Shown here: positions 47,481-57,763 of the stretch, one piece after another
Layout: each line of letters opens with the position of its first letter
Position numbering within the stretch: the stretch's first letter is position 1
Assembly (NCBI GenBank): GCA_029532625.1
Contig: JARFXM010000011.1
Span: forward strand, 2,232,001 to 2,296,000
DNA: 64,000 bases
Origin: Lomentospora prolificans
Lineage: Eukaryota > Ascomycota > Sordariomycetes > Microascales > Microascaceae
Direction of reading: 5' to 3'
The notes under the pieces: model-generated
Seen by the model: only the letters and a program-made list of their open reading frames with translations
Databases searched by the model: none
Told to the model about the DNA's origin: nothing
Made by a program: the position numbers and the translations under genes

Positions 47481-48905
47481 TTATGTCGTCACCAACTCCG
47501 GCGGAATCGGCGTATCATTCCTAGTGCCGGTCCTGTCTTCCGCCTCGCTCGTCTCACTTCGCGCAAGACTCGCCGCCCTAGTCCTCAGAAATCCTGATTG
47601 GCTAAACCGCACCAACGGCGTCATTTCGTCGAGTTCCATCTCGTGAGGAGTGACGCCTCGGCTGCTATTAGGGGACAAGAAGCTGCTTGAATCCGACATG
47701 TCGACGTCTTGAGACTCCGTGCCCGAGTCCTGGCTACAGAGGCTAGGTGTGGAGTCCGAGACGTAGACAGGAGGAGGAACATACACTGTCGGCTGAAGCA
47801 CCAGCCCATCGGTGTTTATCGGTGCCGCAGCGACTGCTTCCTTGGCCTTCGCTGCCGCTTCCGCAGCGCGGAGGGCCGCAATCGCACCACCAACCTCCTC
47901 ATCGGGATCATCTTCCTGGTTGATAGTCCAGGCCCACTGCCGCTTCTTCTCCTTCTTCTTTCGCTTGCGAACCCCGGCTGTAGCAGTAAGGGGCGAAGAG
48001 GTTCCGAGGCCTGCCATCTTTCGCCTCATGTCCTCCATAGGGCCAGGTGTCATCCCACCATCCCTCGTCTCGTCGTCGCACGGCATTTCTACTTCCACAG
48101 TAGGCAGGACTTGGGGTAAGGCGGGAGACATTGGCGAGGGAGAGGCGTCCTCAGCAAGGAGGTCAACGTGTGAGAAAACATACTTGCTGTTGACGATGGT
48201 TTGCTCAAGGGGGCTATTATAACCAACTCGCTTAGCAGCTCGCTCTTGCAGACGAAGAGATTGTCTGCGGGGAGAAGGTGGCACGCGAGCACTAGATGGT
48301 GGTAGAGGTGAATTCCTAAGGATGCTGTGGAGGGCTCGCGGGTGGGTGTACGGGAGGTTGGTCTTGAAGAAAGGACCGGACCTGCCCTGGCGCGGGGTTA
48401 TGGGCACGGCGGTTAGAACGGGAGTGGAGGCTTCGGTGTTGACGCTCAATTTCTTCACCATGTCAGAAGGCGCAAAGGGGAAACTCGGGGTAGTGGATTC
48501 GACGGGGCCTGCAGATAGCGGCGGGGTGCTTGTCATTATGCTAGGATAGACGAACTCGGGGTTGTTCATCGGAGACTTGGGATGGGCTGAAAGGGGCGTC
48601 TCGGGATATGTTGGGCCCCGAGGGATAAATGGCGTAACAGTTCTCTTGGACTGATCGTCGCCGCCGAGTCCTGTCGTCTGGATCTGGAGGGTCTGCCGCG
48701 TCTTGATAGCGGTGACGGGTTCTGCTTGCACAGGAGTGCTGCGGTCGATGACAGTAGCGTAGACGTTGGAAAGCGTGTTAAAAGCGGTCGGGTCTTTGGG
48801 ATTGACCACGACGATCTTCCTCGAGGAGGAAATCTTCGAGTGGGGAACCTGAGTTGTATTTATATGGAGAGTTGGCCTCCTGGGCTTGGAAGGTTGTGAA
48901 GCCAT
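47481..48905 (-). CDS. Conserved-type disordered protein of unknown function
   Basis: One exon of 474 residues from the ATG that starts MASQPSKPRRPTLHINTTQ; the open frame continues upstream only without an equally good start. The protein is Ser/Pro/Thr-rich. It has repeated SP/TP sites suitable for proline-directed kinases, a basic RKRKKKEKKRQWAWTI segment in the C-terminal half that could be a nuclear localisation signal, an Ala-rich helix (ALRAAEAAAKAKEAVAA) after it, and an acidic tail. I do not recognise the family, though the basic/Trp segment followed by an acidic and Ala-rich helix is reminiscent of a Pezizomycotina-specific protein group that databases sometimes mislabel. No catalytic motif is visible. 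Upstream lies a 2.4-kb non-coding stretch. Confidence 0.75.
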   Translation of the reverse strand: MASQPSKPRRPTLHINTTQVPHSKISSSRKIVVVNPKDPTAFNTLSNVYATVIDRSTPVQAEPVTAIKTRQTLQIQTTGLGGDDQSKRTVTPFIPRGPTYPETPLSAHPKSPMNNPEFVYPSIMTSTPPLSAGPVESTTPSFPFAPSDMVKKLSVNTEASTPVLTAVPITPRQGRSGPFFKTNLPYTHPRALHSILRNSPLPPSSARVPPSPRRQSLRLQERAAKRVGYNSPLEQTIVNSKYVFSHVDLLAEDASPSPMSPALPQVLPTVEVEMPCDDETRDGGMTPGPMEDMRRKMAGLGTSSPLTATAGVRKRKKKEKKRQWAWTINQEDDPDEEVGGAIAALRAAEAAAKAKEAVAAAPINTDGLVLQPTVYVPPPVYVSDSTPSLCSQDSGTESQDVDMSDSSSFLSPNSSRGVTPHEMELDEMTPLVRFSQSGFLRTRAASLARSETSEAEDRTGTRNDTPIPPELVTT

Positions 48906-49406
48906 CACGATGGAGATAGATCTAAGTCGAGCTTGGCTGTCTTGGGTGCTGGAGTTGGGAGAAACCAGCACGGTAGTCAAGACGGGCGACGCAAGCCTTA
49001 TGTCGCTGAGTAACTCAACTAACGTTGACAAGGTCAATAATTCGTCGTCGGAACCAACACGAGGTGGGCTCAGAGGTCGCAGGAAGCGGAGGCTGAGCAA
49101 GCAAGGGCTGTTGTGCAAAGTGGAAGAACGCAACGATTAAAATTGACCTTTGCCCTTCTGGAGCCAACAGGCAACCTCGAAACGGTCAGGATAGAAGGGA
49201 CAATCCGACACAATAAAACAAAAGGCACAGGCTGGTCAACAGGCCTTGATCTCGGGATCGAACAAGTCTAAAATAATTACGGTCGGCGATTGGGGGCGGA
49301 AGAGGGTAAAAGACGAGCGGAAGGGGGGGGAACATGGCGGCTATTTAAGAAACGAAGTGGTGGTATTGAAGCTTTGAAAACTCTCATCGACCCGACCCTG
49401 GGTCTG

Positions 49407-49448
<42 letters not shown>

Positions 49449-51314
49449 CCTCAATGCTTGCGAGAGGGCTGGGAATTGGAACCGACAGAAGACATGGGTT
49501 ACGGGCTGCGAGGGATGCAGTCATCGAGAAATGGTGGGATCGGGGTTGCGTTGACCGATGCACCTATATGTTGTAGTAGCTTGTTTTCCTTGATTTCTTT
49601 CATTTCTGCAATACCACCGTTCCCTCGTGGATATGAAGGTCTCGTACTCCAACTAGAGGAGAATCTACAATGTGAAAGCGACCGAGAACGACAGATCTGG
49701 GGAGGGGAGCTGGCGATCCTTCGCCTAGGCCAAGAGACAAAGGCGGGGGTGCAATGTGACAGAAAAGAGAATGTGGCCTCTTCCTGTCCCTTCGACACGG
49801 CCAGACCGTTTCGCAGGCTTTACTACGCACCATCCCCAGGGCCTTTCCTGCTTCATCCAGGAAGGGCTGAGGTCGTCAGAGGGATGAAAGCAAGGGTGGG
49901 GAATGCTGGGCTTTTCTTGCCTGCAAAGCTGGGCGGCTGCTCGAATGTTGCCAGTGGCCCGCGGGCAGGGAAGCATGGTGGATCCGAAACCTCAGCGAAA
50001 ACGCCATGCCCCGGCCTGCGGTTGGTCCAATTGCCCCGTCTTAGTGCCCATGCAAACAACCTTGTGCAGCAGGCGCATGCAAGGTGATGGCTGCAAGCGC
50101 CAACCAGACCCAGGCTTTGCTGCAAGTGGCAGGGATCATCAAGCTGACAGCCAATAGTGGCGTGAGCAGGGCGGCTGTTTTGGGTGGACTTGGCGGCTAT
50201 TGCTCACAAGTCTCCTGGAAAGGGAGAGGAATTCCCATGCTACTGGAACGAACCGGAGCAACCCCGCCCTCGACATTTCTCAGAAGAGGGGAGAGAAAAT
50301 ATGTGTGTGGACTGGAGGTGTGGGTGTGACTCGCACCGACCTCGTTCTTGTACGCTGACAAGGAGGGATGAGACAATTACAAGTATCTTCTCTGCTAGCC
50401 AGCATCGACCAAAGGATTCAGTCAGTGGAAATGATCTGGCCACCACAATCACGGACTGAAGAGGGTTTAGTAGCCGATATAAACGAGCCGCTACAAACCT
50501 TGTCAATCACACACAGCCCAACCTGATCCAAACCACTAAGCGGTGTGGAGAAGCGAATCTGTTGGCGTCAATGGCGGCTCTCGCCATTCCGCGGCTGCCT
50601 TACGACTGATTGGGTTGTTGGATGAGGGAAAATCATCTTGGAAGAAGGCGAGCCCGAGACTAACCAGGTAGGAAGTCGATAGTTCCATGCACTCTTCACC
50701 ACCCACTGACATGGATCACCGGCTATCGTGCTGCTTCCTCTAAGTCTCCTCCTTAAACCTTCAGGGTGGCCAATTAACCGGAACGACTAATAATTTACAT
50801 TTCTCATTTCCTGCGTGACTTCCACAGGCAACAGCAACGTCCCAGTTCAACCCTGCTTCCACTTACGACTCCTTGTCATGCTACGGTGGGACCTATGAAT
50901 GCGTGGTGAAGCCTCTCTATAACCCAAGCCCTAGCCTGCACCGGCATTGCGAACACGAACTCACCCACCTATCACTCTCTACACTTTATCTACATCCCTC
51001 CTCCTTATTTTAGTAATAGTGTGAATGTAGGCCTGCTTATAGTGAGATAGCACTGTATGCTCCATGTCTCTTTGTGAGCACTCTAACCTGTATAAGCCCC
51101 GTCCCTGCTCCTCGGCTACCTTCTCGAGCAAAATGAACGAGGTTACCGGAAGCCTATCACAATCCCCACATGGATGCATACGTGCGTAACGGAAAGAACA
51201 CTAGCCATGAAAAAAAGCCCAGTAGTTTGTACACTCATGATGGATGCATGTCAGCTGCCTTGACAAATAGCTTTCCCTACCCTTTTCCGCTTAGCTTCAT
51301 GGCTCTTGGACTTT
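48906..51314. other. Intergenic region with CA microsatellite
   Basis: 2.4 kb with no supportable gene. A long frame on the plus strand (49290-50087) is opened by a TTG and is partly made of the CA repeat (alternating His-Thr), so it is rejected. The part near 48.9-49.3 kb is the promoter of the disordered protein gene. No RNA gene recognised. Confidence 0.5.
49408..49446. repeat. (CA)n microsatellite
   Basis: About 19 uninterrupted CA dinucleotides between 49408 and 49446, ending in a C run. Likely length-polymorphic. Confidence 0.97.
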
Positions 51315-52295
51315 TTAGAGGGATAAGGTGAAGGATGTCGAGAGACTCTCATCCTTGAGTTTGTTCTGGCGAATTACATGAAGAAGGTGTTTAGCATATG
51401 CAGTGGCCGCCATTACTGCATAACCCTGCCATTCCTTATTCTTATGCGAGTCCGAATAATCACAGATACCGCGAATGACAAGACAAGAAAAGTGGTTCAT
51501 CAGACCGGCTGCTTGTCTCTCTCGAAACATAGAACGTCCTTTGTTGCTGTGAGGCTATCCCGGATGGTACCGTCTTTCATTAATAGGTTTGCGGAAGCCA
51601 TCAGGCCATAGTGTATTGCATGGTCATCCTCCTCTTCGGTGCGTTCGCGCTGCAGTACTAGCACCGATGGATCGTCGCCACAGGCATTGTGCGCAGGCTC
51701 CTTCGGCGTCTTGAGGGTGAACGACGCTGCTCAGATAGAGCCGATCAGAACTCCGGTTCGGCCGCTCATACGTCTTTCATAATCGCAGGTTCTCCCTAAG
51801 AACGCTGTCTATCTTATCCTCGTGCTTAGCCCTTAGGCCGCTGAGGGCTGCATGCAGGAACTGTGGTGGCTGGTTTAAGAAGCCTGTATAATTGGAGGTC
51901 TGGTCTTGTATGGGCTTCCAATGCATGGTCGTATTGAAATACACCACTTTCGCCAGTGCTGGGAATGCCGATGACGATATCACCATGGGCACATCATGCT
52001 TTGGGGGTGGCGCACCACCGCCGATGCCGGCCATCAAGCCAAGCTTCACATTAGGTAAGCTTCTCAGCATATCTCTAGCTATCCCTGCGTCTGAGACAAG
52101 GCCATTCTCGCCTTCAGGAAGCACAGCAATGACGAGGTCGTAGTCTGCGATGCGGCCGAAGGTATATAGTGGTTGATGTCTTGTCTGGTGATCGATTTCG
52201 GCTGTAGGTGCCTCTCATCGAGAAAGGCTAGCGGCGACGTATTCAGGACGGATGGCGCAAATACAGCCTACGGTGTAGTCATCTGGGTTGGACAT
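51315..52295 (-). pseudogene. Decayed PNP_UDP-domain (NLR-type) gene
   Basis: Reading the minus strand, this region carries broken pieces of the purine/uridine phosphorylase-like N-terminal domain that opens many fungal NLR (STAND) proteins. Pieces visible are DDYTVGCICAIRPEYVAAS, then GRIADYDLVIAVLPEGENG, NVKLGLMAGIGGGAPPPKHD, GFLNQPPQFLHAALSGL and, near the 3' end, NHFSCLVIRGICDYSDSHKN. They lie in several frames. Frame breaks occur near 52220-52232, 52161-52170, 51983-51990, 51920-51935 and 51515-51525, and a TGA interrupts the coding sense at 51777-51779. No NACHT/NB-ARC segment follows, so the gene is truncated as well as broken. The original function was probably non-self recognition or programmed cell death control, from family knowledge. 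Confidence 0.9.
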
Positions 52296-52756
52296 GGTTC
52301 AATGACGGGTAAGCTATGATAGGGGTATTTAGAAGAGGAAACCCGTAGAAGTCTAGATGCAGGCGAAGAATAAATCGCTGATCCCTCACGAGGCGTGAGT
52401 CTGCCTGACGGCTGAACTCGTCTCATCCTCATTATATCAGCATTGAGGAGAAACTCGGCGCAGAGAAGGAGGCGATGACCAGGCTGCGTTACGGATATTC
52501 AGAGGGGACCGGCCGAGGATGACTGAAGCCCCTAATAATTCTATGATCCGTCTTATCAGAAAGAGCACCAAGGATGCTGGGTCTCGAATACAGTTGGGGC
52601 ACCGTTTACCCCGCCAGCCGTTGGAACTGATGGTCGAACGACAGCTGGCTGGCCAATCAATTCAGCCTCTACCACGCCTGGCATCTGTTGGTCTCAATCC
52701 AGTGTCTCCTCGCCTCACCAACCTCACGCAGTACGGACCGCTGCCACACAGACGGC
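52296..52756. other. Short intergenic region with ankyrin-like remnants
   Basis: 461 bp between the NLR-type relic and the pol iota start. On the minus strand, around 52420-52560, there are fragments resembling ankyrin repeats in two frames (IIELLGASVILGRSPLN and GHRLLLCAEFLLNADI). This is weak evidence. The region must also hold the promoter of the polymerase gene. Confidence 0.35.
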
Positions 52757-54616
52757 ATGGAACGACCACCTCCTAAGCCACCAAAGCGAAAGGATGATAG
52801 AATAATTCTTCATTTCGTAAGTAGACGCCCTATATATAGTTCTTTTCAAATTTCTACCAAGTTTTCTTTTCGAAGTTTGTGTTGCTGGTTGCTTGCCCGC
52901 TCACTGAGCTGATTCACGCCCTGCCTGTGCTGTTAGGACTATGACTGCTTCTACGCCTCCGTTTTCGAGAACCAGAACCCTGCGCTAAAGTCTTTACCTC
53001 TTGGTGTCAAACAAAAGGGTATATTAGCGACATGTAATTATGTCGCCCGGGCTCGCGGTGTAGCGAAGCTCTCGCAAATCTCGGCGGCTAGGAAGGCCTG
53101 CCCCGAAATTGTCATCATCGATGGTGAAGACTTGACACCATTTCGTGACATGAGTAAAAGGCTTCATGCTATGCTCAAATCTCACTCATGGAATGGAAAG
53201 GTTGAGAAGCTCGGCCTAGATGAGGTGTTTATGGGTATGTATCTGTTATCTGATACTGCCGTGTGCCTCTGTAGCGGTTGACTTACAATAGACCTCGTAG
53301 ACGTCACGGACATTATTAACTACAACATGTTATGTCTAAACCGAGCGTCACTCTCATCAACCTTTTTCTACCTATCCAAAAGTGACCCCGAGAGCGGTTT
53401 CTTATGTGACTTGAGACGCTTCGCCGGCTGTGTGGAACGTTTCTCGGACGAGCCTATCAACATGGACGACTCACTGTGCGTAAAGCTTCTGCTGGGCTCC
53501 CACCTGGCGCATTATCTAAGAATGAAGCTCGAGAACGACTTTGGCTTTACGTCCACTTGTGGAATATCTACCAACAAGATCTTGAGCAAGCTATCTGGGA
53601 GTAAGCACAAACCAAGGAACCAAACCACTCTTCTCGCCCTGAAAGACGAGGATGTTGTCACCTTCATGGATCACCATGTCCTCCGCCAAGTGCCCTACAT
53701 CGGTTCCAAGGCCGCCAAGTCCCTCATCATGAAAATCAGGCCGGACTTACCACCTCCAGATCCCCATACACACGACTGTCCTATCAGGGTGGGCGAGGTC
53801 CGGAATTATCCGGGCATGTCGCCGGCTATGCTAGACAACATACTCGGCGGTCCCGGAGCTGAAAAGGGAACCGGTGAGAGGGTATGGTGCCTTCTCCATG
53901 GAGCCGATGACACCGAAGTCAAAACTGGGGGGGACGTCCCTACCCAAATCAGTATTGAAGATACCTACAGGCAACCCCTCGAGAGTCTAGATGCCATCAC
54001 TACAGAGTTGCGCAAGATCTCCAAGTCACTGTTGAGGCGTATGCGCGTCGACCTCGTAGTCGAGGACCCCAATCCCCATAGGCCGTCCGCCCAACGATGG
54101 ATAGCGTTGCCGAGAACGTTGCGTCTGTCAATCAACGCCCCTCTGACCCCGGACCAGTCCTACTTCTCGCGTATATCACGCTCCGGCCCTCTGCCGAGTT
54201 TTGTCTTTGCGTTAACAGATGGCCTGGATAAGCTGGCTCATAGACTGGTCTCTGAGGCCGTTCTGCCCTTGTTGAAGAAGTTTGAGGCTGAGAAAGACCA
54301 TAAATGGGAGATTCTTCTCTTGAATATCTGCGTTACCAATATGGCTTTGACAGGGAGTGATAGTGGCTCGGGAATAGGAAGGGATATATCAGTCATGTTC
54401 AAGACGCAAGACGAGGTCCTGCGGCCGTTCAGGGTACAATCGTCTCCCAGGGGAGAGAAGAGAGGATCGCCAATCAGTGATGATGATGGGACGGACGAGG
54501 ACTGGGATGCCTCGGGAGATGATTTTAGCAGTGGAGAGGCATGCCCACAATGCGGTCATAGGCTCCCATATTTCGCGCTTGTCGCACATATAAGATACCA
54601 CGAACTCGGGGGCTAG
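52757..54616 (+). CDS. POLI: Y-family translesion DNA polymerase, pol iota type
   Basis: Low-fidelity polymerase that copies past damaged bases. Three exons, 52757-52816, 52937-53234 and 53292-54616, give 560 residues. The first catalytic Asp is in ILHFDYDCFYASVFE (Asp21 and neighbours), and the second acidic pair is GLDEVF (Asp115 and Glu116). LATCNYVARARGV, CPEIVIIDGEDLTPFRDMS and the palm/finger order match human pol iota better than pol eta. The helix-hairpin-helix region includes LRQVPYIGSKAAKSL. A C2H2 zinc finger of the form C-x2-C-x11-H-x3-H ends the protein (residues 537-556). This form is used by ubiquitin-binding UBZ fingers. Human pol iota has UBM motifs instead, so the tail is notable. 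Convergent with TRAPPC13 across only 116 bp. Confidence 0.93.
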
Positions 54617-54732
54617 AAATTAGTGTCGTATAAAGGAAGTAAATTGTTGTACATGAATATATCATCGCTACAAACCATGGTATATGCTGTATAGTCATCA
54701 TCATGGCAAAAGGAACACTGTCAGGCATGGCC

Positions 54733-55878
54733 TTACCTGGATTGCCTGGAGTTGCGGGATCCGAGCTGCCCTGTCGTAAGGAACCCTCTATTGCCCATCT
54801 CGCCCCTCCATCCAATACTAAGCGTCCCGAATACTGTCCTGCCGTCCGTCTCTTCCGAAACCTTGGAGCCCTTCTTCTCCCTCACAATGAAGCAGATCTG
54901 TTCCACCTCGCTAGGATGCAATATAGGCCTTGGAACGCCATTCATTTCCCAATTGTAATCACTGTACTCCAGCTCATCCCTGAGGTCGAGCAGTACATTC
55001 TCCAGCTGAAGCACATCCTCGCTACAGTTCTCCAACTGCGCTTCAAGCACCCATCTCTTCCTCCCAGGGCCGCCAGCCGCCTCGGTAACCTTCCTCAGTG
55101 GCCCAGCCTTCGTCCTCACAATCATGGAAGACTTGCATATAAACTGGTACAGCTTTCTAAACGTCCTCGTCCGGCCACTCAGCTCCGTCGCCTCGTAGTA
55201 GCTCACCGTGACCGCCAGCACATGGTTACCCTCCTCCTTCAAGTCAAAGGACACGATTTTCTGCAGGGTCTCGCCGGGTTCGAGGTCCACGCCTGAAGGG
55301 GCGCCCATGACGCCGCGGCCGTCGGCCGGGAGGAGGTCGAGCTTCGTGACGGCGGAGCTGGCGCCGGGGGTCTTCATCTCCGCTTCGATGCGGACGTCGC
55401 GGATGCGCTTTTGCGTTGGCGCGCCAGGTTCGGAAGGGGGCTCGAGGTCGTTGTCGGCGCAGAGGGTGCAGCTAAAGGTCTCGCCGACGAACGCGGAGCC
55501 GAAGGAGAGGGGGAGGCTGACGGCCGGGGAGAGGATGAAGGGGTCTGGGTTTGTGGAGGAGCGGGCGTAGGCGAGAGAGGCTTCGGAGGAGGGAGGTTGG
55601 GTTGTTTGGGCTGTTGCGGGGGCTGCCGAAGGTGGTTGCACGGGGTATTGGACGACGAGGGAGGGTCGTGAGAGCCTGATGGCCGGTTGGTAAGCTTTGG
55701 AGGGGGAAGCTCGAGGAGCGCTGCTGTGGCATTGCGTGGAGGAATCGGGACTTACCTGAGGACCTTTAGGGATATGGAGTGCGGCTCTTTTATGGGGTCG
55801 TGGGAGGGATATCGTTGGTGGCTCATTTTGGGTGGATTGGTGGTATGGCTGTTCCGGAGATGAGGTTGATGATAACAT
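54733..55878 (-). CDS. Trafficking protein particle complex subunit 13 (TRAPPC13, DUF974)
   Basis: Subunit of the TRAPP tethering complexes active at the Golgi. One exon of 381 residues from the first ATG in frame; the frame continues upstream only from non-ATG codons. Core features are AIRLSRPSLVVQYPV at the start of the domain, then SFGSAFVGETFSCTLCADND, KLDLLPADGRG, SYYEATELSGRTRTFRKLYQF, WVLEAQLENCSEDVLQLENV, and IGWRGEMGNRGFLTTGQL near the end. These match the DUF974 order. The N-terminal 90 residues are Pro/Ser-rich and variable. A GTAAGT at the PKGPQ codon could be a donor, but no acceptor restores the frame cleanly, so I kept one exon. Confidence 0.88.
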   Translation of the reverse strand: MLSSTSSPEQPYHQSTQNEPPTISLPRPHKRAALHIPKGPQVSPDSSTQCHSSAPRASPSKAYQPAIRLSRPSLVVQYPVQPPSAAPATAQTTQPPSSEASLAYARSSTNPDPFILSPAVSLPLSFGSAFVGETFSCTLCADNDLEPPSEPGAPTQKRIRDVRIEAEMKTPGASSAVTKLDLLPADGRGVMGAPSGVDLEPGETLQKIVSFDLKEEGNHVLAVTVSYYEATELSGRTRTFRKLYQFICKSSMIVRTKAGPLRKVTEAAGGPGRKRWVLEAQLENCSEDVLQLENVLLDLRDELEYSDYNWEMNGVPRPILHPSEVEQICFIVREKKGSKVSEETDGRTVFGTLSIGWRGEMGNRGFLTTGQLGSRNSRQSR

Positions 55879-56773
55879 TGAAGCTCCTGAGCACTGAGGG
55901 GAGCTTACCAGGTTAAATGTTGGTGGGGGCCACGCCAGCTGGGCCAACGTTCCTGCGGGGCTCCCTGTTAACAGTTGAAGTCGCCACCGGCGTGGATTGT
56001 GCTAATTTTTAGCGCTACGAACCGCTGTAAGTCGCTTAAACACAAAAAGCACAGCCGCCAATGCAGGCCCAAAAATATCAACATCGATTGATGAATCACA
56101 CGCATTCAGAATAAGGATACACTTTTACTCTTGTGATACTCATATAAGTATTTTATTAGCTTAGTCGAGATCTAAAGGGGAGACTATTAAATATGCTAGC
56201 CATATGTTAATGTATGCTGCTTCGGGAATCCACTGATCCTGAACGACTGTCGTGATTCTCACCTTACGCAAATCTATGCCTGGCGCCGGTGACTGAAGAA
56301 TTTCTATGCACCAACTGATATTTCACTATTCTTCATCTGTCTCATGGCGAATAGCGAGCTGCACATGGTGGCCTTGCTTGACTATTTGCGAGCATATTTT
56401 TTCACAAGGAGGATAGCTCTAATGCAGTCCCTGGGTCTGCGATGCCTCGCCATCCACCCCACCTGGCACTAATAGGATTTCTGCTATGATTAGGGGTGGG
56501 AGTCGAACGCATCAAAAGTTAGGATTCCAATGAAACCTCGCACTAGGCCACTACCATGTGATTGTGCCTCCATTAGTCCAATGCAAATAATATCACGAAT
56601 TACTTAGAAGACAAACGGACATGCACGCTAGGATACGTATGCCATAATAGCCGTTGATCCTCTAACGCCTCGGATACTCCAACTATACGAGTAACATTAG
56701 GTCTGGTAACTCTTCTCACGAGAGAAAGGCTCTAGTTTGGCCAATAACATTTCAATATTAACATAAACTACAC
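55879..56773. other. Intergenic region with weak tRNA-like segment
   Basis: 895 bp between two minus-strand genes. The right part, next to ILV6, is its 3' UTR; the left part is the TRAPPC13 promoter. A degraded tRNA-like stretch lies at about 56490-56560 on the minus strand (see the separate entry). Nothing else is seen. Confidence 0.45.
56490..56560 (-). other. Possible tRNA-derived relic
   Basis: On the minus strand the sequence TGGCCTAGTGCGAGG resembles an internal A box, and GCGTTCGACTCCC about 35 nt later resembles a B box. The T stem pairs at only 3 of 5 positions and the acceptor stem is poor, so it is not an intact tRNA. It could be a decayed tRNA gene or a tRNA-derived SINE fragment, or chance. 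Confidence 0.2.
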
Positions 56774-57763
56774 TTAGCCGGGGGGAAGCTGGCTAGCATC
56801 GACAATCTCGTCCATCTCCTTGTGTACGGAATCCTCAGTGGGGTCGAGGAGAGGCGACCTAGGTAGAGCCATAAGGCCGGTGCGGGCTGACTCGAGGAGG
56901 CCAAAGGGAGTGATGAGCTTCAGGAAAGAGTCAATACGATTGGGCTTAGCAGAGCTACAGATGGTCAATTAGCATTCACGTCCGCACACCCGTTCTGAGG
57001 TAAAGGAAATGACTCACACTTCCACAATGCAGCTGTTAGTGCTGATATCGAGAACCTTTCCACCGAACTGGTGAGTAAAGTAGGTGATCGACTTGAGGTG
57101 CTCATGCTTATGGCGAAGAGCCTCGCTCATAGCAAGCCTGCTGGGGTGGAAGTCCTTGGCAACCTGTTCAACAGAGGCGTGAGCCTCTTCGGAAGCAGGA
57201 TCAACGGCCGAAATTTCACGGTGGTGGGCCAGAAGCTCTTCGAAGTACTCGGGGCCGAGAATGTTGACCTTGGCGAGAAGGAGCTCCCTCTGGACGAGCG
57301 CGGTGCCCGTGTAGTCGAGAACGGCCCAAACGGGGACCAGATCCTCGAGTTGCCTCCTAGCCTGCTCAATGACGCCCTCGTGACCCTGCAAGACGATGGT
57401 CATGCGAGAGAGATCCTCTACCTCGGTGCTGCAGACGACAAGAGAGTCAATGTTGAAGCCACGGGCAGCGAGAATGCCGGAGACGCGAGATAGGACACCG
57501 GGCTCGTTCGCTACGAGACAATTGAGGATGTGGCGTTTAGGGGGAGCCGTCGAGGGTAGAGGGGTCTCGTAGAGAATGTTGGAGACGGCGGCTTGGGCGG
57601 TCCAGCTGGGGGTTTCGGCGACAGGGAGAGGACCAGATCGGCGACGGAGAGCCTTGTAAGCGAGGGCCGCAGTGGACGAAGAGCCATATCGAACCTGAAC
57701 GGCAATGGGACCTTTGGTGACCGTCCGCAGGAGCGGCGTAGATAAGAGGCGGCGAGACGCCAT
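56774..57763 (-). CDS. ILV6: Acetolactate synthase regulatory (small) subunit, mitochondrial
   Basis: Regulatory subunit of acetohydroxyacid synthase, which confers valine feedback inhibition in isoleucine and valine synthesis in mitochondria. Two exons, 57763-57018 and 56954-56774 (intron 63 nt), give 308 residues. The N-terminus MASRRLLSTPLLRTVTKG is an amphipathic Arg-rich presequence. The ACT domain starts at HILNCLVANEPGVLSRVSG (about residue 77), followed by GILAARGFNIDSLVV. Two further family blocks are EDLSRMTIVLQG and GPEYFEELLAHHREI. The exon join makes CIVEVSAKPNRIDSFLKL, which matches the conserved ACT-like second half. A perfect Gcn4/CPC1 site lies 146 bp upstream, fitting known regulation of ILV genes. 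Divergent from the KH-domain gene. Confidence 0.95.

Noticed and set aside
49290..50087. Plus-strand frame of 265 codons
   Set aside because: It opens with TTG and contains the CA microsatellite translated as alternating His-Thr; no family resemblance.
55700..55760. Possible intron (GTAAGT) in the N-terminal part of TRAPPC13
   Set aside because: No acceptor in range joins in the correct phase; the uninterrupted frame is simpler.
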